Assembly: GCA_964599275.1 (NCBI GenBank)
Contig: CAZRFK010000021.1
Span: 1-25,453 of the forward strand
Direction: 5' to 3'
DNA length: 25,453 bases
DNA from: PUMD01 sp964599275
GTDB lineage: Bacteria > Bacillota > Sulfobacillia > SLMV01
Positions 1 through 6,838 of the stretch are shown here, piece after piece. Positions within the stretch are counted from its first letter, which is position 1. Every line of letters starts with the position of its first letter. Under the pieces are notes generated by a model. The model was not told the DNA's origin. It saw nothing but the letters and a program-made list of their open reading frames with translations, and did not search any database. Position numbers and translations under genes: made by a program.

Positions 1-545
1 TTCATTCCCATTTTTGCGCCTGCATTAAGCAGGGAATGCACCATATTGTTGCTGCCGTCTCCGAGGTAGGTAAAGTTGATGCCCCGCAGGCGACCCTTCT
101 TCTCCCTGATTGTTAACAAGTCTGATGCAGCCTGACAGGGGTGAAGCAGGTCAGTCAGTCCATTGATTACCGGAATTGAGGAATGCTTTCCAAGGTCCAC
201 AACATCTTTGTGTTCGTAAGTTCTGATCATGATACCTTCGAGGTATCGAGACAGCACACGAGCGGTATCCTCGATAGTTTCACCACGCCGCAGTTGCAGC
301 TCATCTGAACTGAGGAACAGCCCCACTCCACCCAGCTGATAGATTCCAACTTCAAAGGAGATACGGGTCCGAGTCGACGGCTTGGTGAAGATCATGCCCA
401 GAGTCTGTCCTTCTAAAGGCTGACTTGGTTCACCAGTCTTGCTTTTGAGTTTAAGCATTTCGGCCGTATCCAGAATCTGTCCCAACTCTTCTCGATCGAA
501 GTCTCGCAAGGAAATGAAGTCTCTCTTTTTCAGATCAACAGCCAC
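1..545 (-). CDS. argF: Ornithine carbamoyltransferase, N-terminal part (cut by window edge)
   Basis: Transfers the carbamoyl group of carbamoyl phosphate to ornithine to give citrulline, in cytoplasmic arginine biosynthesis. About 181 N-terminal residues are present; the C-terminal ornithine-binding half lies outside the window. The carbamoyl-phosphate motif PSTRTR is at residues 56-61 and HPCQ at 135-138. The start is GTG at 545, giving (M)AVDLKKRDF, six bases after a GGGGAG ribosome binding site; the ATG two bases upstream is out of frame and stops after five codons. It begins 42 bases after amrS with no promoter between, so co-transcription with amrS is likely (inference). A related carbamoyltransferase such as putrescine carbamoyltransferase cannot be fully excluded without the C-terminal half. 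Confidence 0.93.
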   Translation of the reverse strand, partial: MAVDLKKRDFISLRDFDREELGQILDTAEMLKLKSKTGEPSQPLEGQTLGMIFTKPSTRTRISFEVGIYQLGGVGLFLSSDELQLRRGETIEDTARVLSRYLEGIMIRTYEHKDVVDLGKHSSIPVINGLTDLLHPCQAASDLLTIREKKGRLRGINFTYLGDGSNNMVHSLLNAGAKMGM

Positions 546-587
546 ATAAATCTCCCCTTTCTTTTAATACCTGATAGTTTGTGTTGG

Positions 588-1619
588 TTACGAGCTCGGC
601 TCGTAGATTTTTATACCTGTTTGATAACCACACCTGATGCATGAACCAGGAGGCTTCAGACCAACCAACTCGACGTGATAGCCACTTCTTTTGATGAGTT
701 TGCCCTGGCATTCCGGACAGATTGTATCCGAGCTCTCCGGAACTGATAGATTACCCAAGTATACATTATTCAACTTTTGCATAGCGATCTCCTTGGCCTG
801 AAGCAAAATTTTTCGGGGCGTGGCTTTGCGGCTCATCCGATGATGCGGGTAATAGCGACTGAGATGCAGCGGAATGTCATTATTCATGTTTGCAACCCAA
901 TTGACCAGTTCTGACAAATCCTCAGGATCGTCCGTTCCTTCCGGAATTAATAGAACGGTAATCTCCACATGCACTCCCTGTTCAACAGCAATTTCAGTGT
1001 TTCGCTTAACTACATCCAACTCTCCCCCGCAGTATTGACGGTAAAATTCCTCATTAAATCCCTTGACGTCAATATTGCTTGCATCAGTTAACTTCATCAA
1101 ACGTCGCCATGGTTTTTCGTTCAGATAGGCGTTGGTGACTAACACATTAGCATATCCGGCCTCATGTACCATCTTTGAGCTCTGTTTTACAAACTCATAC
1201 CATACTGAGGGCTCTGAGTAGGTGTAGGCAACTCCAGTACAGTTGTTGTCGTCATGGTTTCTAACAATATCTACTACTTCTTCCGGTTCAATCTGTCGCT
1301 TTGGCAGCTGTTCCACTGACGATGGATGAGACAAACGCCAGTTCTGACAAAAATCACAGGTGAGATTGCAGCCGTATGTGCCCAACGATAATACGTTACT
1401 TCCTGGGTGAAAATGATACAAAGGTTTTTTTTCCATCGGATCTAAAGACAGGGAACAAACTTGTCCGTAATTCAGAACCTGCAGTTTTCCTTCTTTATTC
1501 TCTCTGCCCCTGCATAATCCCATCTGACCCTCATTCAAATGGCAGCCACGCGGGCACAGACGACACTGCACTCCCCCTTTATCAAGTTTGACGGCAAACT
1601 CAGCATATCGAGAGGACAC
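588..1619 (-). CDS. amrS: AmmeMemoRadiSam system radical SAM enzyme
   Basis: Radical SAM protein of the AmmeMemoRadiSam system, which pairs it with AMMECR1-like (AmrA) and Memo-like (AmrB) partners; the reaction is not known. The 4Fe-4S motif CxxxCxxC is C84, C88 and C91, in CNLTCDFC. An N-terminal cysteine set (C19, C22, C26, C36; CRLCPRGC) and a C-terminal zinc-ribbon-like pair of CxxC motifs (C301/C304, C327/C330) flank the barrel, as is usual in this pyruvate-formate-lyase-activating-like family. Its 343 residues are close to the family norm. The start is GTG with a GGGAG site eight bases upstream. An extended -10 promoter lies about 50 bases before the start. argF follows closely downstream; the partner fusion amrBA is on the same strand 1.6 kb upstream. 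Confidence 0.92.
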   Translation of the reverse strand: MSSRYAEFAVKLDKGGVQCRLCPRGCHLNEGQMGLCRGRENKEGKLQVLNYGQVCSLSLDPMEKKPLYHFHPGSNVLSLGTYGCNLTCDFCQNWRLSHPSSVEQLPKRQIEPEEVVDIVRNHDDNNCTGVAYTYSEPSVWYEFVKQSSKMVHEAGYANVLVTNAYLNEKPWRRLMKLTDASNIDVKGFNEEFYRQYCGGELDVVKRNTEIAVEQGVHVEITVLLIPEGTDDPEDLSELVNWVANMNNDIPLHLSRYYPHHRMSRKATPRKILLQAKEIAMQKLNNVYLGNLSVPESSDTICPECQGKLIKRSGYHVELVGLKPPGSCIRCGYQTGIKIYEPSS

Positions 1620-1668
1620 CCCGCATCACTCCCTACTATCTGAAACAGCTTGTTCAAGTTCTATCCAG

Positions 1669-1674
1669 ATTATA
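1669..1674 (-). promoter_or_regulatory. Extended -10 promoter of amrS
   Basis: On the minus strand the bases read TGG then TATAAT, a perfect -10 hexamer with an upstream TGn extension. No good -35 hexamer is found 16-18 bases upstream, as is common for extended -10 promoters. It lies about 50 bases before the GTG of amrS. The same nine bases, TGGTATAAT, precede amrBA. Confidence 0.6.
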
Positions 1675-1820
1675 CCACGTACCAATAATCAACGCCACAC
1701 AATTGACTCATGGCTGTCCTTTGACTCACATGAGATAAAGAGCATGTGTCCTACATCAACGACTTAGTCTCAACCTCCCCAGATGTCAAGTGTCAGCCTG
1801 GTGTAAGCATTCAGTTACAC

Positions 1821-2483
1821 TCAGGAGCGGCATCCGTAAATGTACTCCATATCTGGCAGTTCGGTGGCCCAATAATGCAGCCAAACTGCAAGATAATGAA
1901 ATAGACCGCAGGCAAATCCAATCTGTGAACGAAAAATCAAACCAGGAATCAGAAACAGCAAAGTACCGAAAGTATACATGCTATTTGGAATATAAAGAAA
2001 AACTCCCTTACGAACGAATTTTTTATGTTTATACTCGCTAAAAAAATGATCAGCACCCAGGGCCCGCTTGACGCCAAAATGCTTGAAGACACTCCACAAC
2101 GTCCACAGTCCCAGGACTGATATGCACAGGGCAGCAAATTCTGTCAAAATTGAAGGCACAGAGAAAGTATGAGGTGAATTCACTGAAGCAAAAACAATAC
2201 TGCCCAGACGGGTGGCAAGCAGGATAAAGAATAAACAGCCGTGGATCATAAAAGACTTGGCACCAAAACTTCGCGTCATACTGCATCCGTGAATTTCAGA
2301 GCGCCATATAGCTGCAACAGCCCCCTGATGAATTCCAGCTGTTACAGCTGAAGCCACCACCCAAAAAACTTTTTCGCCGATTAAAACAGCATAAAGATAC
2401 AAAACAGTAGATAGAAGTAAAACCCCGATTACATGGTGCTTCTGTCTGTAGTATGGAGACCATTTATCAATCTGTACGTCCAT
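1821..2483 (-). CDS. Membrane protein resembling isoprenylcysteine/phospholipid methyltransferases
   Basis: A 220-residue integral membrane protein with about six hydrophobic segments (roughly 18-35, 39-60, 78-100, 111-133, 171-185, 187-206). The C-terminal third carries the block RKGVFLYIPNSMYTFG (158-173) and the motif TELPDM (207-212). These resemble the SAM-binding end of the ICMT/PEMT membrane methyltransferases, where GxYRYVRHPxY and a late glutamate are conserved. The usual RHP is IPN here, so activity is uncertain. I chose the ATG at 2483 because a GGGAGGAG site lies just upstream; the longer frame back to 2570 would run through a 15-bp hairpin. It sits between the flavodoxin and amrS, same strand. 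Family assignment is tentative and the substrate unknown. Confidence 0.7.
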   Translation of the reverse strand: MDVQIDKWSPYYRQKHHVIGVLLLSTVLYLYAVLIGEKVFWVVASAVTAGIHQGAVAAIWRSEIHGCSMTRSFGAKSFMIHGCLFFILLATRLGSIVFASVNSPHTFSVPSILTEFAALCISVLGLWTLWSVFKHFGVKRALGADHFFSEYKHKKFVRKGVFLYIPNSMYTFGTLLFLIPGLIFRSQIGFACGLFHYLAVWLHYWATELPDMEYIYGCRS

Positions 2484-2490
2484 CAATAGA

Positions 2491-2506
2491 CTCCTCCCAG
2501 GAGGAA
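2491..2506 (-). promoter_or_regulatory. Hairpin sequestering the ribosome binding site of the membrane-protein gene
   Basis: In the mRNA the bases TCCTCC pair with the ribosome binding site GGAGGA directly after them, with a two-base TG loop (in practice four bases if the innermost pair opens). A further U-G pair extends the stem. The ATG follows at 2483. The hairpin would hide the Shine-Dalgarno sequence. The pairing is visible in the sequence; a regulatory role is inference. Confidence 0.45.
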
Positions 2507-2523
2507 GGCATTGATTACCGGAC

Positions 2524-2563
2524 AAATGCTGGTCAATCCTGATGAGACGATTGACCAGCATTT
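2524..2563. repeat. Perfect 15-bp inverted repeat (hairpin) between flavodoxin and membrane-protein genes
   Basis: Arms 2524-2538 and 2549-2563 are exact reverse complements around a 10-base loop. On the plus strand the right arm ends in TTTTTAT. On the minus strand, the direction of the flanking genes, the tail is only UUUGU. It may be a partial terminator or processing site after the flavodoxin gene, whose stop is 85 bases upstream, or a 5' leader structure of the membrane-protein gene. Confidence 0.7.
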
Positions 2564-2647
2564 TTATCATCTCTTCCGGACATATACCGGGAAAGACTGC
2601 TCATGCTATATTAACTTCGACGCAAAATACATGTGATCCAAATTGTG

Positions 2648-3088
2648 CTATGATTCGATCGCGCCGGCTAGCTGTCCTCCTGCCTCGCGGAGCGCCTGTT
2701 GTTCCTGCTCATCTGGACTGTCTTTTACCATCACTGGCGGAGATAGAATATCAAACTCAAAGGTTTCACAAATACCCTGTATGCTGTCTTTGGCACGACC
2801 ACCACCGCCATGTGTTACAAACGTGATGCAGGGTTTGCCTTTAACGTCACCCTGAGTCGGATAGTAGGTTCGATCGAAAAAATCCTTTATCATTCCAGCC
2901 ATGTAGCTGAAATAATCGGGCGTTCCCACGGCTATCGCATCACAGCTTAAAAGATCCTCTGAATCTGTATCTACTGCCTTCTTTACAACTACCTCATCAG
3001 CAGCTTCCTCTGCTCCTTTAGCGATAAACTCCGCGGCCTTTTCGGTGTTCCCCGAAATCGTATGGTATACGACCAAAACCTTGCTCAT
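2648..3088 (-). CDS. Flavodoxin-like FMN protein
   Basis: A 146-residue single-domain flavodoxin fold. The N-terminal beta strand MSKVLVVYH leads into the FMN phosphate-binding loop TISGNTEKAA (residues 10-19). GTPDYFSYMAGMIKDFFDR matches the second flavin-contacting loop and helix found in WrbA-like flavodoxins. There is no signal peptide, so it is cytosolic. The start ATG has an excellent AAGGAGGG site. It lies 139 bases after the amrBA stop, same strand, with no clear promoter in the gap, so read-through from amrBA is plausible. Low-potential flavodoxins can reduce the 4Fe-4S cluster of radical SAM enzymes, so a role as AmrS reductant is attractive but unproven. It could instead be an NAD(P)H:quinone reductase-type flavoprotein. 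Confidence 0.85.
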   Translation of the reverse strand: MSKVLVVYHTISGNTEKAAEFIAKGAEEAADEVVVKKAVDTDSEDLLSCDAIAVGTPDYFSYMAGMIKDFFDRTYYPTQGDVKGKPCITFVTHGGGGRAKDSIQGICETFEFDILSPPVMVKDSPDEQEQQALREAGGQLAGAIES

Positions 3089-3227
3089 TATATAACCCTC
3101 CTTTACGTATGATGTTCCCCGATCAAACTTCGATTCCTGTCTATTGACTGACAGCAGCTGCTTGCCACAACAACTTGCAACATCTGATAAATTGATTGGC
3201 AGATATCACTGCGGCCTAACAGGCAAA

Positions 3228-4607
3228 TCATGATTTGGATTCCCTGTAGCGAGTCACTTCAAAACGCAGCATCTGCAGATCGGGATCATCAGGCGATAAC
3301 CCTGCCTTCTGACAGGCAACTGACACCTGTTGTGAAACGGTATCAATACCCTCAAGATCCGGGAGCAATAGTCCCCTGCGATTACCCCGCTGCACTACCA
3401 CTCCATATTTCGAAGGATTCAGCTCACTAGGGCCGCTCACTTTTTCAGGTAAAGTGAGAACGTCTACCGAAAAAGTTAGTTCCGGTATCTCTTGAAATTG
3501 TACAGGAGGAAACCTGGGATCTCGAACTCCCGCCGTTACTGTATTGTGAATGATTTCTTCAGCGACAGATGGATACGTCGGTTCAATAGTACCCATGCAT
3601 CCGCGTAGTTGGTCTCCTTTTTTCAGGGTAACGAAAGCACCGGATTCTCTGTGGAGTTCATCAGGCAATGATGTAGGTACATCAATTACATTACCATGCT
3701 GCAGATAATGCTTGAGAGATGCTCGTGACAATGTAACCGGCTGCCAATCTTTTTGACCTGCATGGGTGAGCTGATCTTCACCTCCATCTCTATCCTCGGA
3801 TTTTGCTTCCATATGAGCCACAGCGTACCCAACACCAAACGGCCCCTGATAACTGTGGACAGTACATGTGGATTCACGGTCACATAGCGCCCCTACCGCG
3901 ACCAGAAGAGGATTATAAGCACACTGCCCGGCCTGTCTTACAAATGACTCAGGCAGATCAGTCAATGTACTCAGTGAGTTGTCTTTTAGGGATTGTACAA
4001 CTACTTCATCAAATTCGGGTCCACGTGGATGATATCCCGATGGTGCAGTCTGGCTCAGACGATGAGATAGATCACCACTGGCTACTATCAAAACACGATA
4101 TTCATTGCGTTTGGCAACATTATGGAGCAATTCGCCAAACTTCAGCAATACCTCTCGCTCCACCAAAGGCAAGCCCACGTAAGCCAGGGGAAGGTTAACC
4201 CCATGTCTTTGCAGTTCGAAAAGCGGGACCACCACCCCGTGATCGAATTGTAATGGCTCAGCAATATCCATGAGGTGAACAGGAATATCAGTTGAACAGC
4301 TAGATTCGTATACCATATGAACAAATTCGCAATCGATTTGACGGTTCACCGCAACTGAAGGTGCATTGAAATCCCGGAGAGTTCCTCTACCACTACCAGA
4401 TACTGCTATCGGTATTTGTCCTTGTACAGTCGGACCATGTGGGGTGACTATCACCATTAAATCAGGGCTTTGCTGTTTTATCCAAATGCTAAGTTGTTTC
4501 ATACCTTCCCGGGTCTCTTTAACTTCATCTGCTTCTGAACCAGCCACCTCCGGCAGCATTATGGGTGGATGAGGCACCAGGCTGCACCCTACAACTCCAC
4601 TGTTCAT
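3228..4607 (-). CDS. Fused AmrB (LigB/Memo-like) - AmrA (AMMECR1) protein
   Basis: A two-domain protein of 459 residues. Residues 1 to about 268 form a class III extradiol dioxygenase (LigB)/Memo-like domain, with LVPHPP (H13), TPHGP (H57), FDHGVVVP (H123) and SGDLSHR (D179, H182) as likely metal or active-site positions. Residues about 285-459 are an AMMECR1 domain with LRGCMGTIEP (334-343), RDPRFPPV (362-369) and a YGVVVQRG block from 401. A polar linker rich in Glu, Asp and Gly joins them. Together with AmrS these make up the AmmeMemoRadiSam system; human MEMO1 and AMMECR1 are the counterparts. Fusion suggests the two domains act on one substrate or complex (inference). ATG start with a GGGGGG site; promoter about 65 bases upstream. 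Confidence 0.9.
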   Translation of the reverse strand: MNSGVVGCSLVPHPPIMLPEVAGSEADEVKETREGMKQLSIWIKQQSPDLMVIVTPHGPTVQGQIPIAVSGSGRGTLRDFNAPSVAVNRQIDCEFVHMVYESSCSTDIPVHLMDIAEPLQFDHGVVVPLFELQRHGVNLPLAYVGLPLVEREVLLKFGELLHNVAKRNEYRVLIVASGDLSHRLSQTAPSGYHPRGPEFDEVVVQSLKDNSLSTLTDLPESFVRQAGQCAYNPLLVAVGALCDRESTCTVHSYQGPFGVGYAVAHMEAKSEDRDGGEDQLTHAGQKDWQPVTLSRASLKHYLQHGNVIDVPTSLPDELHRESGAFVTLKKGDQLRGCMGTIEPTYPSVAEEIIHNTVTAGVRDPRFPPVQFQEIPELTFSVDVLTLPEKVSGPSELNPSKYGVVVQRGNRRGLLLPDLEGIDTVSQQVSVACQKAGLSPDDPDLQMLRFEVTRYRESKS

Positions 4608-5021
4608 TTAATTACCCCCCTTATCATTTTGAAATTCTATTTATCTAATTAAGAGAACATCTACCAACTATATTATACCATGGCATACTTAGGATAAGCT
4701 CAGCTGCAGGATTCAATGTGCCAGGTTTGACACCGGAAGACCATTAAAACCCATCCTGCATGAAATTATGTTGTAGTTGTAAGATCTTATCACTGGATAT
4801 CTATTGTAGAAACAAATTCACAGGCAGCTAAGCTGTCCCGAGCTTATGTTCTTTGGATTCACAAATTCTCTCAATTTAATTACACACCCAGTTCAACTCT
4901 TTTTTCAATCTTTATTCGTATATTCCATAACCAGCATAATCTGAGTTTTAATGAACCTTACCGTGACAGCATATTATCTATTGGTAGTAATTGAATCAGC
5001 TGATTTTTGGGAGGAGAAATT
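4608..5021. other. 414-base intergenic region between divergent amrBA and cwlD
   Basis: AT-rich stretch with no open frame having a usable ribosome binding site on either strand. It holds the amrBA extended -10 element near its left end and the cwlD ribosome binding site GGGAGGAG (5009-5016) at its right end. Near cwlD I see only a weak sigma-A-like pair, GTGACA then TAGTAA 16 bases on. There is no tRNA, repeat array or strong terminator. Confidence 0.6.
4672..4677 (-). promoter_or_regulatory. Extended -10 promoter of amrBA
   Basis: The minus strand reads TGG followed by TATAAT, a perfect -10 hexamer with TGn extension and no convincing -35. It lies about 65 bases before the amrBA ATG and shares all nine bases with the amrS promoter element. 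Confidence 0.6.
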
Positions 5022-5801
5022 GTGTGGAAAAGCTTTACCTCATCTTATAGAATCCTACGGCTTCCGCGATGGAAAACGGCAGTAGGTCTTGCAGCAGTGC
5101 TAATTGCTGCTTCAGCACTTGCGCACGGATACATTGGTCACCTGTATAGGAGTTCGCTTCCAGCTGCTGGTCAGCTGCAGCAGAATTTAGTTGTGCTGGA
5201 TCCAGGACATGGTGGCCCAGATCCCGGGGCCATATCTGATGATGGAATATTGGAAAAAGATATCGTGCTTGATATTTCTCTCCAACTAGCGGACCATTTA
5301 CGAACTGCTGGATATCAGGTGATTCTCACCAGAACAACCGACGAAGACTTGAGTGAATTACCCAAAGATGCTCCGCTCCGAAGGCGGAAACAGAAAGACC
5401 TGAAGCGACGTGCTGAAATCATAAACGAATCGGGGGCTGACGCGGTCATCAGCATCCATGCAAACGCAGTTGCGTCTAGCCGTTGGTCCGGTTCACAGGT
5501 GTTTTATCGTACCGACCGCGCCCCCGAGAATGAATTGTTGGCTGACTCTCTGCAGACAGAATTAGTTCACATAACCAGGGAAACCACCCGGGATATAAAT
5601 TGCTCAACTGCACAATATATCCTCACAAAAGCCCACCCCCCAGCAGTAACCGTTGAGGTGGGGTTTTTGAGTAATCCCCGGGAGGCAGAGCTGCTCAGTA
5701 AGCCGTCCTATCAGGATAAACTAGCCTGGACCTTGATGGTGGGACTATCTCGATATTTTGCCAGGATACAAAACGAGCCACCACAAAAAGGTACCGAATA
5801 G
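5022..5801 (+). CDS. cwlD: N-acetylmuramoyl-L-alanine amidase, CwlD type
   Basis: Amidase_3-family zinc hydrolase cleaving the bond between N-acetylmuramic acid and L-alanine. In spore formers CwlD strips the stem peptide for muramic-delta-lactam formation in spore cortex, needed for germination (family knowledge). Zinc ligands are H63 (LDPGHGG), E78 (LEKD) and H146 (SIHAN), with catalytic E212 (VEVGFLSNP). A single hydrophobic segment at about residues 19-37 anchors or exports it. The start is GTG at 5022, five bases after GGGAGGAG; an in-frame TTG at 5007 would overlap that site. The 259 residues match CwlD. It is the only plus-strand gene and converges on rpsI. Confidence 0.9.
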   Translation: MWKSFTSSYRILRLPRWKTAVGLAAVLIAASALAHGYIGHLYRSSLPAAGQLQQNLVVLDPGHGGPDPGAISDDGILEKDIVLDISLQLADHLRTAGYQVILTRTTDEDLSELPKDAPLRRRKQKDLKRRAEIINESGADAVISIHANAVASSRWSGSQVFYRTDRAPENELLADSLQTELVHITRETTRDINCSTAQYILTKAHPPAVTVEVGFLSNPREAELLSKPSYQDKLAWTLMVGLSRYFARIQNEPPQKGTE

Positions 5802-5840
5802 GTACTGGGTTAACCAGAGCCTAGACCACAATAACCAAGC

Positions 5841-5854
5841 GCGTTGATCAACGC
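5841..5854. repeat. Palindrome over the rpsI stop, between convergent cwlD and rpsI
   Basis: A perfect 14-base palindrome covering the rpsI TGA, within the short cwlD-rpsI gap. It lacks a loop and a clear U-run on either strand, so it is at best a weak bidirectional terminator. No better terminator is seen between the two genes. Confidence 0.35.
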
Positions 5855-6246
5855 TTTGAGAATTGAGGAGCTTTTCGGGCTTTCTTGAGGCCGTACTTGC
5901 GGCGCTCCTTCATTCTGGGATCCCGAGTCAAAAATCCTCGCTTTTTCAGGGGTTCCCGCAACTCAGGCTGGATGTCCTGTAACCCTCTGGCAATGCCATG
6001 GCGGAGAGCGCCAGCCTGGCCGGATATGCCTCCCCCTTCAACATCAGCCAGCACATCGTACTTGTTGATGGTATTGGTCAGACGTAGTGGTGAAAGTACT
6101 TTTTCACGCATTATAGGCATGGGAAAATAATCGTCAAGACTTCTATCGTTAACTACAATATTGCCATCTCCAGGTACTAACTGAACTCTGGCAGTTGCAG
6201 TTTTTCGTCTTCCTGTTGCCCAAACACCTTGGTGAGTTATAGCCAA
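5848..6246 (-). CDS. rpsI: Small ribosomal subunit protein uS9
   Basis: 30S protein whose C-terminal tail reaches the P-site tRNA anticodon stem. The family signatures TGRRKTATARVQLVPG near the N-terminus, GGGISGQAGALRHGIARGL in the middle and the terminal KAPQFSKR are all present. I place the start at TTG 6246 (MAITHQGVWATGRRK; 132 residues), eight bases after AAGGGGGG; another in-frame TTG at 6252 is too close to that site. It is the second gene of a two-gene rplM-rpsI unit, 37 bases after rplM, and the last minus-strand gene before cwlD. Confidence 0.95.
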   Translation of the reverse strand: MAITHQGVWATGRRKTATARVQLVPGDGNIVVNDRSLDDYFPMPIMREKVLSPLRLTNTINKYDVLADVEGGGISGQAGALRHGIARGLQDIQPELREPLKKRGFLTRDPRMKERRKYGLKKARKAPQFSKR

Positions 6247-6283
6247 AATCAATACCCCCCTTCGTACATTTTAGTTTAAGTCT

Positions 6284-6733
6284 TTAAACATCGATTTCTA
6301 ATTTCTGCGGTTGTTGAGCTTCATGCGGATGATCCGGACCTGCATAAACTTTGAGTTTCTTAGTCATTTTTCGCCCTAATTTATTTTTAGGGAGCATGCC
6401 CTTGATTGCTTTTTCAACCACATATTCAGGATCTTTCTCCAGTAATTCCCCGTATGAAGTTTCCCGCAGTCCTCCGGGATAGCCGCTGTGCCGGTAATCC
6501 TTCTTCTGCTCAGCTTTTCGCCCTGTAAGCACAACATCAGAGGCATTAATGACTATCACATAATCCCCGGTATCCACGTGCGGCGTAAAGATTGGTTTAT
6601 GCTTACCACGGATATAATGAGCAATCCTGGCAGCAAACCTCCCCAGGGGAATACCTGCAGCATCAGCCACCCACCACTGACGCTCAACATCCTCCTGCTT
6701 AGCCATATAAGTATCCTTGTTGTCCATCGTCAT
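6284..6733 (-). CDS. rplM: Large ribosomal subunit protein uL13
   Basis: Early-assembly 50S protein. Recognised by WVADAAGIPLGRFAARIAHYI, the GDYVIVINASDVVLTGRK block and MLPKNKLGRKMTKKLKVYAG near the C-terminus; 149 residues is within the family range. The N-terminus (MTMDNKDTYMAKQEDVER) is the Firmicute-style extended form. The start ATG follows TAAGGAGG by nine bases; a second ATG two codons on is possible. It has its own promoter and a short leader with a GC-rich hairpin, so rplM-rpsI can be transcribed separately from the genes upstream. Confidence 0.97.
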   Translation of the reverse strand: MTMDNKDTYMAKQEDVERQWWVADAAGIPLGRFAARIAHYIRGKHKPIFTPHVDTGDYVIVINASDVVLTGRKAEQKKDYRHSGYPGGLRETSYGELLEKDPEYVVEKAIKGMLPKNKLGRKMTKKLKVYAGPDHPHEAQQPQKLEIDV

Positions 6734-6756
6734 CTTCCTGTTCCTCCTTACTTACC

Positions 6757-6771
6757 GTCGCCTGTGGCGAC
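6757..6771 (-). promoter_or_regulatory. Leader hairpin before rplM
   Basis: The arms GTCGCC and GGCGAC form a perfect six-bp GC-rich stem with a three-base ACA loop. It lies in the 5' untranslated leader between the promoter and the AGGAGG site of rplM. L13 leaders that act as autoregulatory sites are known in Firmicutes; whether this is one is inference. Confidence 0.45.
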
Positions 6772-6780
6772 ACATCATAA

Positions 6781-6809
6781 ATCATACATACTGAGTAAAG
6801 TAACGTCAA
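6781..6809 (-). promoter_or_regulatory. Sigma-A promoter of rplM-rpsI
   Basis: On the minus strand, -35 TTGACG (6809-6804) and -10 TATGAT (6786-6781) are separated by exactly 17 bases, each one mismatch from consensus. It lies in the 105-base truA-rplM gap, the largest break in this part of the cluster, and predicts a leader of about 40 bases. Confidence 0.75.
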
Positions 6810-6838
6810 TCACCAACCACAAGTACTCCTAAGCTACC

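Noticed and set aside
1620..1820. Imperfect repeats TTGACTCATGG and TTGACTCACATG and a CACATG/CATGTG stem upstream of amrS.
   Set aside because: Short and imperfect, no clear operator symmetry and no U-run; insufficient to call a site or a terminator.
2484..2570. Longer N-terminus (29 extra residues) for the membrane protein.
   Set aside because: It has no ribosome binding site, spans a perfect 15-bp hairpin and adds no hydrophobic or conserved sequence; the ATG at 2483 has a strong site.
4960..5006. Sporulation sigma-factor promoter (sigma-E or sigma-G like) before cwlD, suggested by CATAATC and CATATTA.
   Set aside because: No matching -35 element at the required spacing could be found; the region is simply AT-rich.
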